DNA of 64,000 nucleotides from an uncultured Eubacteriales bacterium. Lineage in GTDB: Bacteria; Bacillota; Clostridia; Christensenellales; Aristaeellaceae. A model generated the notes under the pieces. The model was not told the origin of the DNA. It searched no databases and was given only the letters and a program-made list of their open reading frames with translations. The DNA lies in the NCBI GenBank assembly GCA_902795275.1, contig CADBKQ010000002.1, positions 62,001-126,000 of the forward strand. The letters are read 5' to 3'. Positions 35,154-43,604 of this stretch are shown one piece after another. Within the stretch, counting starts at the first letter, position 1. Each line of letters opens with the position of its first letter. The position numbers were made by a program, and so were the translations under genes.

Positions 35154-38100
35154 GTGAAGAAACAACTTCCTGGCTGGGCGGTGCTGCTCATCATCACCCT
35201 GGTCGCGGGTCTTGCCCTGGGCGGCACCAACGCCCTGACCAAAGACCCCATCGCGCAGCAAGCCCTCATCAAGGCAGAGAACGCCCGCAAGGCCGCTCTG
35301 CCTGACGCTGCATCCTTTGAGGAAATCCCCCTGTCCGAGGGAGCGTCGGTTGATTGGGTCTATGCCGGACTCAAGGACGGCTCCCCCGTCGGTTACGTGG
35401 CCCAGAAAACCGTGAACGGCTTCGGCGGCAAGGTCGAAGTCATTGCCGGCGTGGACACCAAGGATGCCCCCGACACCTTCAAGATCGGCGGCATCACCGT
35501 GGGCGGCGCGGACTTCTCCGAGACCGCGGGCCTGGGCGCCCGCGCCAAGGAGCCGGCCTTCACCAACCAGTTCCCCGGCAAGGTCTACCCCATCAGCTAC
35601 ATCAAGGCGGGCGGCACGCCCACAGAGAGCACCGTGGACGCCCTGACCTCCGCCACCATCACCACCACCGCCGTGGTCAACGGCGTGAACGACATCGTCA
35701 AATACGTCAAGGCGGACGTGATGGGCATCGCCGGTGTGGAAATGCCCGCCAAGCCTGCGGACGGCGTGTTCTCCGCTTCCGAGAAGGGCTTCCGCGGCCC
35801 CGTGTACGTGGAAGCCGCGTTTGACGCTGCCGGAAAAGTCACCTACATCAAGGTCGGCGACGAGAGCTTTGCCGAGGACATCGGCGTGGGCGTCATCGAG
35901 CCGGACTTCATGATCCAGTTCATCGGCAAGCAGATGCCCCTCGAAGTCTCCGACATCGACGTGATCGCGGGCGCGACCATCTCCTCCACCGCCGTGGTGA
36001 AGGCCCTGAACAACGCCTACGCAATCGCGGGCGGCGCGGAGATCGTGGTGCCTGAGACCCCGACCATGCCCGAGAAACCCGCCGAGGGCGTGTACAGCGC
36101 TTCCGCCGATGGTTTCCGCGGCCCCGTGTACGTGGAAGCCGCCTTCGATTTCGACGCGAAAGTGACCTACATCAGCGTGGGTGACGAAGCCTTCGCGGAA
36201 GACGTGGGCGCGGGCGTGAAGGAACCTGAATTCATGATTCAGTTCATCGGCAAGACCGTGCCCCTCGAAGTGTCCGACATCGACGCCATCGCGGGCGCGA
36301 CCATCTCCTCCACCGCCGTGGTGAACGCACTGAACAAGGCGTACAACGCCAGCCAGGGCATCGTGGAAGAGGTCGTTGAAATCGTGATGCCCGAGAAGCC
36401 CGCCGAGGGCGTGTTCAGCGCCGCCGAAAAGGGCTTCGCCGGTCCCGTGTATACCGAAGCCGCCTTCGACGCGGACGGCAGGATCACCTACATCTCCGTC
36501 GGCGACGACAGCTTCGCGGAGACCGAAGGCTTTGGCGCACGCGCGCTGGTGCCTGAAAACCTGTATCCCTTCATCGGCGCGCAGATGCCGCTGAATGTGG
36601 AGGACGTGGACGCCCTCTCCGGCGCGACCTTCACCAAGACCGCCATCGTGAACAGCCTGAACAAGGCTTACGCGGCCTCCAAGGGCGAAGTGGTGGAAGA
36701 GCCGAAGGAAGAAACGCCCGCCGCTGAAACCGAAAAGCCCGCCGCCACCTTCACCGCGGAAGCGGAAGGCTTTGCCAGCCCCGTGCTGGTGGAAGCCGCC
36801 TTTGAAGGCGACAAGGTCACCTACATGAGCATTGGCGACAAGCGCTTCGACGAGACCCCCGGCTTCGGCGCGCGCGCGCTGGAACCCGAAGTCGCCGCCG
36901 CGTTCATCGGCCAGACCGTGCCCATGAAGGTGGAAGATATTGACGTGCTCTCCGGCGCGACCTTCACCAAGACCGCCGTGGTGGAAGCGCTGAACAAAGC
37001 CTATGAAAAGTCCCTGACCGCCGCGCCTGCGGAAGAAAAAGCCGCCGGTTATGTCGCCTCCGCCCAGGGCTTCGGCGGCCCCGTGACCGTGGAAGCCACC
37101 TTCGATGGCGACAAGATTGCTACGATTAAGATCGGCGACGATCAGTTTGCCGAGACGCCCGGCCTGGGCGCTCGCGCGCTGGAAGATGAATTCCAGGCCC
37201 AGTTTATTGGCAAGCAGATGCCCATTTCCCTCAGCGACATTGACGCCATCGCGGGCGCAACCGTGACCAGCACCGCCGTGGTGGACGCGCTGAACGCGGC
37301 TTACGCGCAGGTTGAAACCGCTGCCGTTCCCGCTGCGGAACCTGCCGCCGAGCCTGAAACCGCCGCAGCGGAAGGCCTGACACTCACTGCTGAAATCACC
37401 TCCGGAAACGAAGTGCTCACCCTCGAAGCCACCGTTGAGGACGGCAAAATCACCGCGCTCAAGGTCACGCCCGCCGAGAAGGAAGCTCTCCTGCAGGAGA
37501 AGTTCGTCGGCGCGGAACTGCCCCTGAACGTGGTGGAAGACGATATTGACCTCTTCTCCGCCGCCGTGGCGCTGAACAAAGCCTGGGACGAAATTCCCAC
37601 GGAGCCCTCCGCCGCTGAGATCCTGCTGGCAAGCGACGCGGGCGCTGTCTGCGAAACCACGGCTTCCGGCAAGGAGATCCAGGTGCGCGTGAACACTGCC
37701 AATGATGTGGTCGCCGGGCTGGTGGTGCTGGACAAGCCCGCGGGCAGCAGCCAGGCCTTTGACATCAGCGAACGCGACGCCGAGATGAAAGACCTGTTCC
37801 TGGCCAAGACCCTGCCCCTCGATCCGGACGCGCAGGATTCGTCCTACGCCGCCGCCGTCGCCGCCGCGATCAACGAAGCCAGCGGCGTGGAGGGCGCTTC
37901 CAAAGAAGAAAACGCCTTCGTGAAAGCGGAAAAGGTGCTGGCAAAGAATTTCGGCAAAACCGCCGAAACCGCCCTGGACGGCAAGGAGCTCCAGGTGCGC
38001 GTGACCTCTGCGAACGGCGTCGTGGCCGGCCTGGTCGTTCTGGAAAAAGCGCAGGGCGCGGAGGAATACAAGCTCAGCGCGCTGGACGCCGACATGAAGA

Positions 38101-39125
38101 ACCTGTTCCTGGCCAAGACCCTGCCCCTCGACGTGAACGGCCAGAGCACCGTCGCCGCGGCGGCAGTGGCCAACGCCGTCAACACCGCCTGCGGGTTTGA
38201 AGCCCAGGAAATCACCGTGAAGGAAGAAGCGCCCGCGGAACCCGCCGCGGCGACCGAACAGCAGGAAGCGGCAGCTGAAACGCCTTCCGCTTCCGAGCTG
38301 ACGCTCCAGGTGACGGCGGAATTTGAAAACGACACGCTGACCTCCCTGACCGTGCTGGAAAAAGCGGACAGCGGCGAATTCGTTCCCTGTGCACAGGAAG
38401 ACGCGCTCAAGGAAAAATTCCTCGGCCAGCCTCTCCCCCTGGATATCAATCAGTCCTCCGCGCTGGAAGCCACCGCGGCGATTGCCATCAACAAAGCCTA
38501 TTACAATCAGGTGCATGAAGCCGAGCCCCGGCAGGTGGAAGTCAGCGACGAAGAACCCGTTTTCCTGGGCGAAGCGATTTCCTTCTTCACCTCCATCCGG
38601 GCCAAGGTGCAGGTCACTCCCGCCCGGACGGTGGAAGCCGTGGAGTTTGAAGAAAAGCCCGTGGGCGCGGAAGAATACCATCCCAGTGACCGGAACGATG
38701 CGCTGGAAGCCCTGTTCGTGGGCGAAGCGCTGCCGCTGGACGTGAAGCTGTATGACGATGCTTACCAGGCTGCCGCCGCCATAGCGGTCAACGCGGCCTT
38801 TGCCCAGTATGCCAAATCCGGCGCTTATACCCTTTCCAGCGCCGCCTACGGCGTCGGCGAAAGCATCAGCTTCTTCACAATGTACAAAGTATCGGCCACT
38901 TTCGATAACGGTTCGTTCGTGACCTTCGGCGGATTCAAAGAGCCGGTGGGCGGCGGCAAAGCGCCTGAAATCCTGGATTGCGACGCCCTCAACGAGCTGT
39001 TCGCCGGGCAGCCGATGCCGCTGAACGCCGCGGATTATACAGCCGCGGGCATTCCCGAATACGAAATGACCGCGATTGTGATCGCCCTGAACCAGGCTTA
39101 CGAAAACTCCCTCGCCGGGCAGTGA
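35154..39125 (+). CDS. rnfG: Giant multi-repeat RnfG: membrane-anchored protein with about twelve FMN_bind-like domains
   Basis: A 1323-residue protein where RnfG normally has about 180-220. A signal anchor spans residues 7-25. Domain 1 (30-185) is RnfG-like. Five further FMN_bind domains follow at a pitch of about 100-111 residues. ApbE-type motifs (Dxx[ST]GAT-like) place candidate flavin threonines at 168 (LTSAT), 275 and 383 (IAGAT), 492 and 603 (LSGAT) and 703 (IAGAT). Residues 740-1323 hold about six more repeats that keep FxGxxLPLD and ALNKAY-type blocks but lack the GAT motif. Ala/Glu/Pro linkers join them. The start is a GTG behind AGGAGG. It heads rnfC-D-E-A-B and follows apbE. It should carry electrons on the extracytosolic face of Rnf (inference). 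Confidence 0.9.
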   Translation: MKKQLPGWAVLLIITLVAGLALGGTNALTKDPIAQQALIKAENARKAALPDAASFEEIPLSEGASVDWVYAGLKDGSPVGYVAQKTVNGFGGKVEVIAGVDTKDAPDTFKIGGITVGGADFSETAGLGARAKEPAFTNQFPGKVYPISYIKAGGTPTESTVDALTSATITTTAVVNGVNDIVKYVKADVMGIAGVEMPAKPADGVFSASEKGFRGPVYVEAAFDAAGKVTYIKVGDESFAEDIGVGVIEPDFMIQFIGKQMPLEVSDIDVIAGATISSTAVVKALNNAYAIAGGAEIVVPETPTMPEKPAEGVYSASADGFRGPVYVEAAFDFDAKVTYISVGDEAFAEDVGAGVKEPEFMIQFIGKTVPLEVSDIDAIAGATISSTAVVNALNKAYNASQGIVEEVVEIVMPEKPAEGVFSAAEKGFAGPVYTEAAFDADGRITYISVGDDSFAETEGFGARALVPENLYPFIGAQMPLNVEDVDALSGATFTKTAIVNSLNKAYAASKGEVVEEPKEETPAAETEKPAATFTAEAEGFASPVLVEAAFEGDKVTYMSIGDKRFDETPGFGARALEPEVAAAFIGQTVPMKVEDIDVLSGATFTKTAVVEALNKAYEKSLTAAPAEEKAAGYVASAQGFGGPVTVEATFDGDKIATIKIGDDQFAETPGLGARALEDEFQAQFIGKQMPISLSDIDAIAGATVTSTAVVDALNAAYAQVETAAVPAAEPAAEPETAAAEGLTLTAEITSGNEVLTLEATVEDGKITALKVTPAEKEALLQEKFVGAELPLNVVEDDIDLFSAAVALNKAWDEIPTEPSAAEILLASDAGAVCETTASGKEIQVRVNTANDVVAGLVVLDKPAGSSQAFDISERDAEMKDLFLAKTLPLDPDAQDSSYAAAVAAAINEASGVEGASKEENAFVKAEKVLAKNFGKTAETALDGKELQVRVTSANGVVAGLVVLEKAQGAEEYKLSALDADMKNLFLAKTLPLDVNGQSTVAAAAVANAVNTACGFEAQEITVKEEAPAEPAAATEQQEAAAETPSASELTLQVTAEFENDTLTSLTVLEKADSGEFVPCAQEDALKEKFLGQPLPLDINQSSALEATAAIAINKAYYNQVHEAEPRQVEVSDEEPVFLGEAISFFTSIRAKVQVTPARTVEAVEFEEKPVGAEEYHPSDRNDALEALFVGEALPLDVKLYDDAYQAAAAIAVNAAFAQYAKSGAYTLSSAAYGVGESISFFTMYKVSATFDNGSFVTFGGFKEPVGGGKAPEILDCDALNELFAGQPMPLNAADYTAAGIPEYEMTAIVIALNQAYENSLAGQ

Positions 39126-39159
39126 CCGGTGGAAACTGAGAAGAATGGAGGCACTGGCA

Positions 39160-40521
39160 TTGCTTAAAAAAACTTTCAAGCGGGGCATTCATCCCCTTCA
39201 TGGCATGCATGAAGGGAAAGGCCAAACCCGTGATCTTACAACCAAGGAATACGTATCCGACACCGTGGTCATCTCCATGTCCATGAACATCGGCGCGCCC
39301 GCCAAGCCCTGCGTCAAAAAGGGCGACCATGTGGACGTGGGCCAGGTGATCGGCGAAGCCCAGGGCTTCATGAGCGTACCCGTCCACGCCAGCGTGTCCG
39401 GCGAAGTGGTGGCGGTGGATCAGGTGCCGTCCCTGGGCGCGGGCAACATGCAGGCCGTGACCATCAAGAACGATTTCGCGGATACCTGGGTGGAGCTGCA
39501 TCCCCTGGGCAGCGTGGAAACGGTGGACCCCAAGCTGGTGATCCCCGCCATCCAGGCGGCCGGCATCACCGGCATGGGCGGCGCTTCCTTCCCCACCCAC
39601 GTGAAGCTGACCTTCCGGCCCGGCGCGACCTGCGACACCATCGTGGTCAACGGCGCGGAGTGCGAAACCCACCTGACCGCCGACTACCGCCTGATGCTGG
39701 AGCACAGCACCCGCATCGTGGACGGCCTCAGGGCGGTGATGCGGGCGCTGAACGTGAACAAAGGCGTCATCGGCATCGAGGACAACAAACCCGAAGCCAT
39801 CGAAGCCATGATCAAAGCCGCCCAGGGCCGGGAGGGCGTGACGATCCAGCCCCTCAAAACCAAGTACCCCCAGGGCGGTGAAAAACAGCTGATCGAAGCC
39901 ATCACCGGGCGGCAGGTTCCCTCCGGCGGGCTGCCCATCGACGCGCATGTGGTGGTGCTGAACGTTGGCACCTGCGCCGCCATCGCCGATGCCGTCATCG
40001 ACGGCAAGCCCCTCATCAGCCGCATCTGCACCGTGACCGGCTGCGTGCGCAATCCCGCCAACCTGGTGCTGCGCATCGGCACCATCACGGAGGACATCAT
40101 CGGCGCCTGCGGCGGCTATTCCGAAACCCCCGGCAAGGTGGTGTTCGGCGGCATGATGACCGGCATGTGCATCCCCAACGACCAGATGCCCATTGCCAAA
40201 TCCACCAACGGCATCGTGGTGCTCAATGAAAAGCAGGCCAGGAGCAAGGACGAAAGCCCCTGCATCCACTGCGGGCGCTGCGTGGCGGCCTGCCCCATCG
40301 GCCTGAACCCCTACCAGATCAAGGTGGCCGCCGACAAGAGCGACTTCGCCGCCGCTCAGAAGCTCCACGTGATGGACTGCATCCTGTGCGGCTCCTGCGC
40401 CTATGAGTGTCCTTCCCGCCGGTGGCTGACGCCTTCCTTCAAATACTGCAAGGATCACATCACCGCCGAAGCCAAGGCCAAAGCCGCCGCTGCCGCTGAG
40501 AAAGGAGGCGCGAAAAAATGA
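39160..40521 (+). CDS. rnfC: Rnf complex subunit C (NADH-binding, two [4Fe-4S] clusters)
   Basis: A 453-residue RnfC, the peripheral subunit that carries the NAD(H) site and passes electrons through iron-sulfur clusters. Two cluster motifs are visible near the C-terminus: CIHCGRCVAACP and CILCGSCAYECP. The flavin and nucleotide region shows GITGMGGASFPTHVKL and the SLBB-type region follows. I favour the TTG at 39160 as start, because GGAGG lies 8 bp upstream of it and KRGIHP then falls at the normal distance. An ATG at 39145 would add five residues and put that ribosome-binding site inside the gene. It overlaps rnfD by 4 bp. Confidence 0.94.
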   Translation: MLKKTFKRGIHPLHGMHEGKGQTRDLTTKEYVSDTVVISMSMNIGAPAKPCVKKGDHVDVGQVIGEAQGFMSVPVHASVSGEVVAVDQVPSLGAGNMQAVTIKNDFADTWVELHPLGSVETVDPKLVIPAIQAAGITGMGGASFPTHVKLTFRPGATCDTIVVNGAECETHLTADYRLMLEHSTRIVDGLRAVMRALNVNKGVIGIEDNKPEAIEAMIKAAQGREGVTIQPLKTKYPQGGEKQLIEAITGRQVPSGGLPIDAHVVVLNVGTCAAIADAVIDGKPLISRICTVTGCVRNPANLVLRIGTITEDIIGACGGYSETPGKVVFGGMMTGMCIPNDQMPIAKSTNGIVVLNEKQARSKDESPCIHCGRCVAACPIGLNPYQIKVAADKSDFAAAQKLHVMDCILCGSCAYECPSRRWLTPSFKYCKDHITAEAKAKAAAAAEKGGAKK

Positions 40522-41462
40522 GCCTGAGAATTTCCACCGCGCCGCACATGCATAATCCGCTGACGACCCAGCGGCTGATGCAGTTCGTTTTCATCGCCCT
40601 GCTCCCCACCGCGGCCTGGGGCGTGTACGCTTTCGGGTTCCAGGCGCTGCTGGTGCTGTGCCTGTCCATGGCCAGCTCCGTCCTGGCTGAATTCCTCTGG
40701 CAGAAGATCGCCAAGCAGCCCGTCCGCATCGGCGACTACTCCGCCCTCGTGACCGGCCTCATCCTGGGCCTGAACCTGCCCGCCACCGCTCCCTGGTGGA
40801 TGGTGATCATCGGCGCATTCTTTGCCATCATGATCGTAAAGCAATTGTTCGGCGGCCTGGGCGACAACTTCCTGAATCCCGCCCTCGCGGCCCGCGCCGT
40901 GCTGCTGGCCTCCTGGCCGGTGCACATGACCGCCTCCGCCTGCGTGAACCCCACCTTCTTCCAGGCGGGCGTGGACGCGGTGTCCACTGCCACGCCCCTG
41001 GGCGCTTCCGGCAACTACACGCTGATGCAGCTATTCCTGGGCCAGTGCCCCGGCGCGATCGGTGAAGTGAGCAAGGCCGCCATCCTGGTGGGCCTGCTGT
41101 TCCTGCTGGTCACGAAGGTCATCTCCTGGCGCATTCCCGTCATCATGACGGCCAGCGTGTTCTGCTGCACCATGCTGATTTCCGGCGCGACGCCCGAAGC
41201 GGCCCTGGCGGCTGTGCTCTCCGGCGGCGTGCTGTTCGGCGCGGTGTTCATGGCCACCGACTACGTGACCTCCCCCATCACCCCCTGGGGCCAGGTGGTG
41301 TACGCCGCGGTGATCGGCCTCATCATCACCCTCATCCGTCAATTCGGCAGCTATCCCGAAGGCGTCACCTACGGTATCCTGCTGATGAATATCGCCACCC
41401 CGCTGATTGACCGGCTGCCCCGGAAGATCTACGGCGTCAAGAAGGAGGCCAAGAAGGCATGA
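40518..41462 (+). CDS. rnfD: Rnf complex subunit D (flavinylated membrane subunit)
   Basis: A 314-residue, ten-helix-type membrane subunit. The site of covalent FMN is the threonine in DAVSTATPLGASG (about Thr159), the RnfD/NqrB-type motif with Ser-Thr-Ala-Thr instead of Ser-Gly-Ala-Thr. TDYVTSPITPWGQ near the C-terminus is highly conserved. Its stop overlaps the start of rnfE by 4 bp, leaving no room for the usual rnfG between D and E. Confidence 0.95.
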   Translation: MSLRISTAPHMHNPLTTQRLMQFVFIALLPTAAWGVYAFGFQALLVLCLSMASSVLAEFLWQKIAKQPVRIGDYSALVTGLILGLNLPATAPWWMVIIGAFFAIMIVKQLFGGLGDNFLNPALAARAVLLASWPVHMTASACVNPTFFQAGVDAVSTATPLGASGNYTLMQLFLGQCPGAIGEVSKAAILVGLLFLLVTKVISWRIPVIMTASVFCCTMLISGATPEAALAAVLSGGVLFGAVFMATDYVTSPITPWGQVVYAAVIGLIITLIRQFGSYPEGVTYGILLMNIATPLIDRLPRKIYGVKKEAKKA

Positions 41463-42097
41463 GCGAAAAGAAAAGCGTCGGGACGGTCTTCTTTAACGGG
41501 ATCATTCCCGAGAACCCCACCTTCCGCCTGGTGCTGGGCACCTGCCCCACCCTGGCCGTCACCACCAGCGTCCTGAACGGCCTGGGCATGGGCGCGGCCG
41601 CCACGTTCGTGCTGGTGTGCTCCAACATCGCCATTTCCCTGCTGCGCAAGTTCATCCCCGACCAGGTGCGCATCCCCGCGTTCATCGTGGTCATCTGCAC
41701 GTTCGTGACCATGGTGCAGCTGCTGATGAAGGCGTTCCTGCCCGCGCTGGATGAATCCCTGGGCATCTTCATTCCCCTGATCGTGGTCAACTGCATCATC
41801 CTGGCCCGCGCGGAAGCCTTCGCCAGCAAGAACGGCCCCGTGCTCTCCGCGGCGGACGGCCTGGGCATGGGTATCGGCTTCACCCTGGCCCTGACCCTGA
41901 TGGGCGCGATCCGCGAGCTGATCGGCAACGGCAGCGTGTTCGGCTTCAACCTGCTGGGTGCTTCCTACGAACCCATGCTGCTGATCGTGCTGGCCTCCGG
42001 CGGCTTCCTCACCTTCGGCCTGCTGATGGGCCTGGTGAACCTGGCGGTCAAGAAATTTGAAAGCAAACACGCGAAGAAGGAGGCGCAGGCCGCATGA
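41459..42097 (+). CDS. rnfE: Rnf complex subunit E
   Basis: A 212-residue, six-helix RnfE of the NqrD/RnfE family. Conserved blocks are NPTFRLVLGTCPTLAVTTS and PLIVVNCIILARAEAFAS, each with the Cys that in Rnf/Nqr helps hold the membrane [2Fe-2S] cluster shared with RnfA. It overlaps rnfD and rnfA by 4 bp each. Confidence 0.95.
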   Translation: MSEKKSVGTVFFNGIIPENPTFRLVLGTCPTLAVTTSVLNGLGMGAAATFVLVCSNIAISLLRKFIPDQVRIPAFIVVICTFVTMVQLLMKAFLPALDESLGIFIPLIVVNCIILARAEAFASKNGPVLSAADGLGMGIGFTLALTLMGAIRELIGNGSVFGFNLLGASYEPMLLIVLASGGFLTFGLLMGLVNLAVKKFESKHAKKEAQAA

Positions 42098-42675
42098 GCA
42101 TCACTGAAATCCTCCTGTTTATGGTCAGCTGCATCCTGACCCATAACTTCATCTTCAACCGCTTCCTGGGCTGCTGCCCCTTCCTGGGCGTGAGCAGCAA
42201 GGTGGAAACCAGCGTCAGCATGGGCCTGGCCGTGACGTTCGTCATGACCATCGCATCCCTGTTCTGCTGGCTGATTTACAACCTCTTGCTCATCCCCCTG
42301 GAGCTGACCTACATGAACACCATCGCGTTCATCCTGGTCATCGCGGCCCTGGTGCAGTTCGTGGAAATGTTCCTGAAAAAGAGCAGCCCCACCCTGTACA
42401 GCGCCCTGGGCATTTACCTGCCCCTGATCACCACCAACTGCGCGGTGCTGGGCGTTGCCACCCTGAACATGAACAACAATTACGGCCTGCTCCAGTCCGT
42501 GCTGAACGGTACCTTCTCCGCCCTGGGCTTCCTGCTGGCCATCGTGCTGATGGCGGGCGTCCGGGAGCGGCTGGAAAGCAGCAAGATCCCCGCCTGCATG
42601 AAGGGCTTCCCCATCACCCTGGTTTCCGCCGGGCTGATGGCCGTGGCTTTCATGGGCTTCAGCGGCTTGGTATAA
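42094..42675 (+). CDS. rnfA: Rnf complex subunit A
   Basis: A 193-residue, six-helix RnfA of the NqrE/RnfA family. FNRFLGCCPFLGVS and YLPLITTNCAVLGVA contain the cluster-ligating cysteines that pair with those of RnfE. The Cys-Cys doublet in the first motif is slightly unusual. rnfB starts 13 bp after its stop. Confidence 0.95.
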   Translation: MSITEILLFMVSCILTHNFIFNRFLGCCPFLGVSSKVETSVSMGLAVTFVMTIASLFCWLIYNLLLIPLELTYMNTIAFILVIAALVQFVEMFLKKSSPTLYSALGIYLPLITTNCAVLGVATLNMNNNYGLLQSVLNGTFSALGFLLAIVLMAGVRERLESSKIPACMKGFPITLVSAGLMAVAFMGFSGLV

Positions 42676-42688
42676 GGAGGAAGCGGAT

Positions 42689-43474
42689 ATGACGATTTTG
42701 TATGCCGGTATCCTGCTGGGCGCGCTGGGCCTGATCTTCGGCGGCGTGCTGTCCTTTGCCAGCAAGAAGTTCCACGTGGAAGTGGACGAGCGCGTGGCGC
42801 AGGTGCGCGAATGCCTGGGCGGCGCGAACTGCGGCGCGTGCGGCTATCCCGGCTGCGACGGCTTCGCCGCCGCCGTGGTGGCGGGCGAAGCGCCCATCAA
42901 CGGATGCGCTCCCGCCGGTGAAAAAGGCATGAAGGGCATTGCCAAGATCATGGGCCTGGAAGCCACGTCTTCCGAGAAGATGGTCTGCCGGGTGCTGTGC
43001 CAGGGCGAAAGCGGCGTGGCCAAGGAACGCTATCAGTACGACGGTTACAAGAGCTGCGCCACCGCCGCCGGTCTGGCGGGCGGCCCCAAGGACTGCCGCT
43101 TTGCCTGCCTGGGCCTGGGCGACTGTCAGGATAAATGCGCCTTTGACGCAATTACCATGAAAAACGGCATCGCTCATGTGGATCCTGATAAGTGCACCGC
43201 CTGCGGCGCGTGCGTGAAAGCCTGCCCCCGCAGCGTGCTGAAGCTGCTGCCCCTCTCCTCCAGCGTGATCGTGCGCTGCCGCAACAGCGACACCGCCCGC
43301 GTGGCCCGCGCGGTCTGCATGGACGCCTGCATCGGCTGCGGCCGCTGCAAGAAGGAATGCCAATACGAGGCCATCACCGTGGAAAACGGCTTCGCCCACA
43401 TCGACCCCAGCAAGTGCACCCGCTGCGGCGACTGCGCGGCGGTCTGCCCCTGCAAGTGCATTACGATCTCATAA
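42689..43474 (+). CDS. rnfB: Rnf complex subunit B (ferredoxin-oxidising iron-sulfur protein)
   Basis: A 261-residue RnfB, the entry point for electrons from reduced ferredoxin. An N-terminal membrane anchor is followed by the four-Cys motif CLGGANCGACGYPGCDGFA. Ferredoxin-like clusters follow, including CTACGACVKACP, CIGCGRCKKEC and CTRCGDCAAVCP, with additional cysteines before them. This is the long, multi-cluster clostridial form. It is the last rnf gene, with a palindromic repeat 12 bp downstream. Confidence 0.95.
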   Translation: MTILYAGILLGALGLIFGGVLSFASKKFHVEVDERVAQVRECLGGANCGACGYPGCDGFAAAVVAGEAPINGCAPAGEKGMKGIAKIMGLEATSSEKMVCRVLCQGESGVAKERYQYDGYKSCATAAGLAGGPKDCRFACLGLGDCQDKCAFDAITMKNGIAHVDPDKCTACGACVKACPRSVLKLLPLSSSVIVRCRNSDTARVARAVCMDACIGCGRCKKECQYEAITVENGFAHIDPSKCTRCGDCAAVCPCKCITIS

Positions 43475-43485
43475 ATCAATTTTTT

Positions 43486-43547
43486 CTGGGGGAAACCATT
43501 CTTTGCTGCCCAAAGAACGGTTTCCCCCAGACCCCTTTCCAAGAAAG
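43486..43547. repeat. Partial copy of the composite palindromic repeat (hairpin A plus one arm)
   Basis: The 45-bp hairpin A, 43486-43530, is followed by the arm ACCCCTTTCCAAGAAAG. Hairpin B and the rest are absent. Sitting right after rnfB, it may also serve as the operon's terminator structure, though no good T-run follows. Confidence 0.7.
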
Positions 43548-43556
43548 GCGCATCGT

Positions 43557-43590
43557 TAAAAGCCGGATGGTGAAAAACCCATCCGGCCAT
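43557..43590 (-). terminator. Terminator after mtaB
   Basis: Minus strand: GCCGGATGG pairs with CCATCCGGC around a loop of about 9 nt, then TTTTAACG. Confidence 0.65.
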
Positions 43591-43604
43591 ATCTTTGAAA
43601 ACGT

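Noticed and set aside
35001..39188. An open frame of about 1395 codons on the minus strand opposite the giant rnfG
   Set aside because: It is a shadow of GC-rich, biased codons in a repetitive plus-strand gene. Its translation is His/Gly/Arg/Phe-rich with no domain, and the plus strand has RnfG homology, a ribosome-binding site and operon context.
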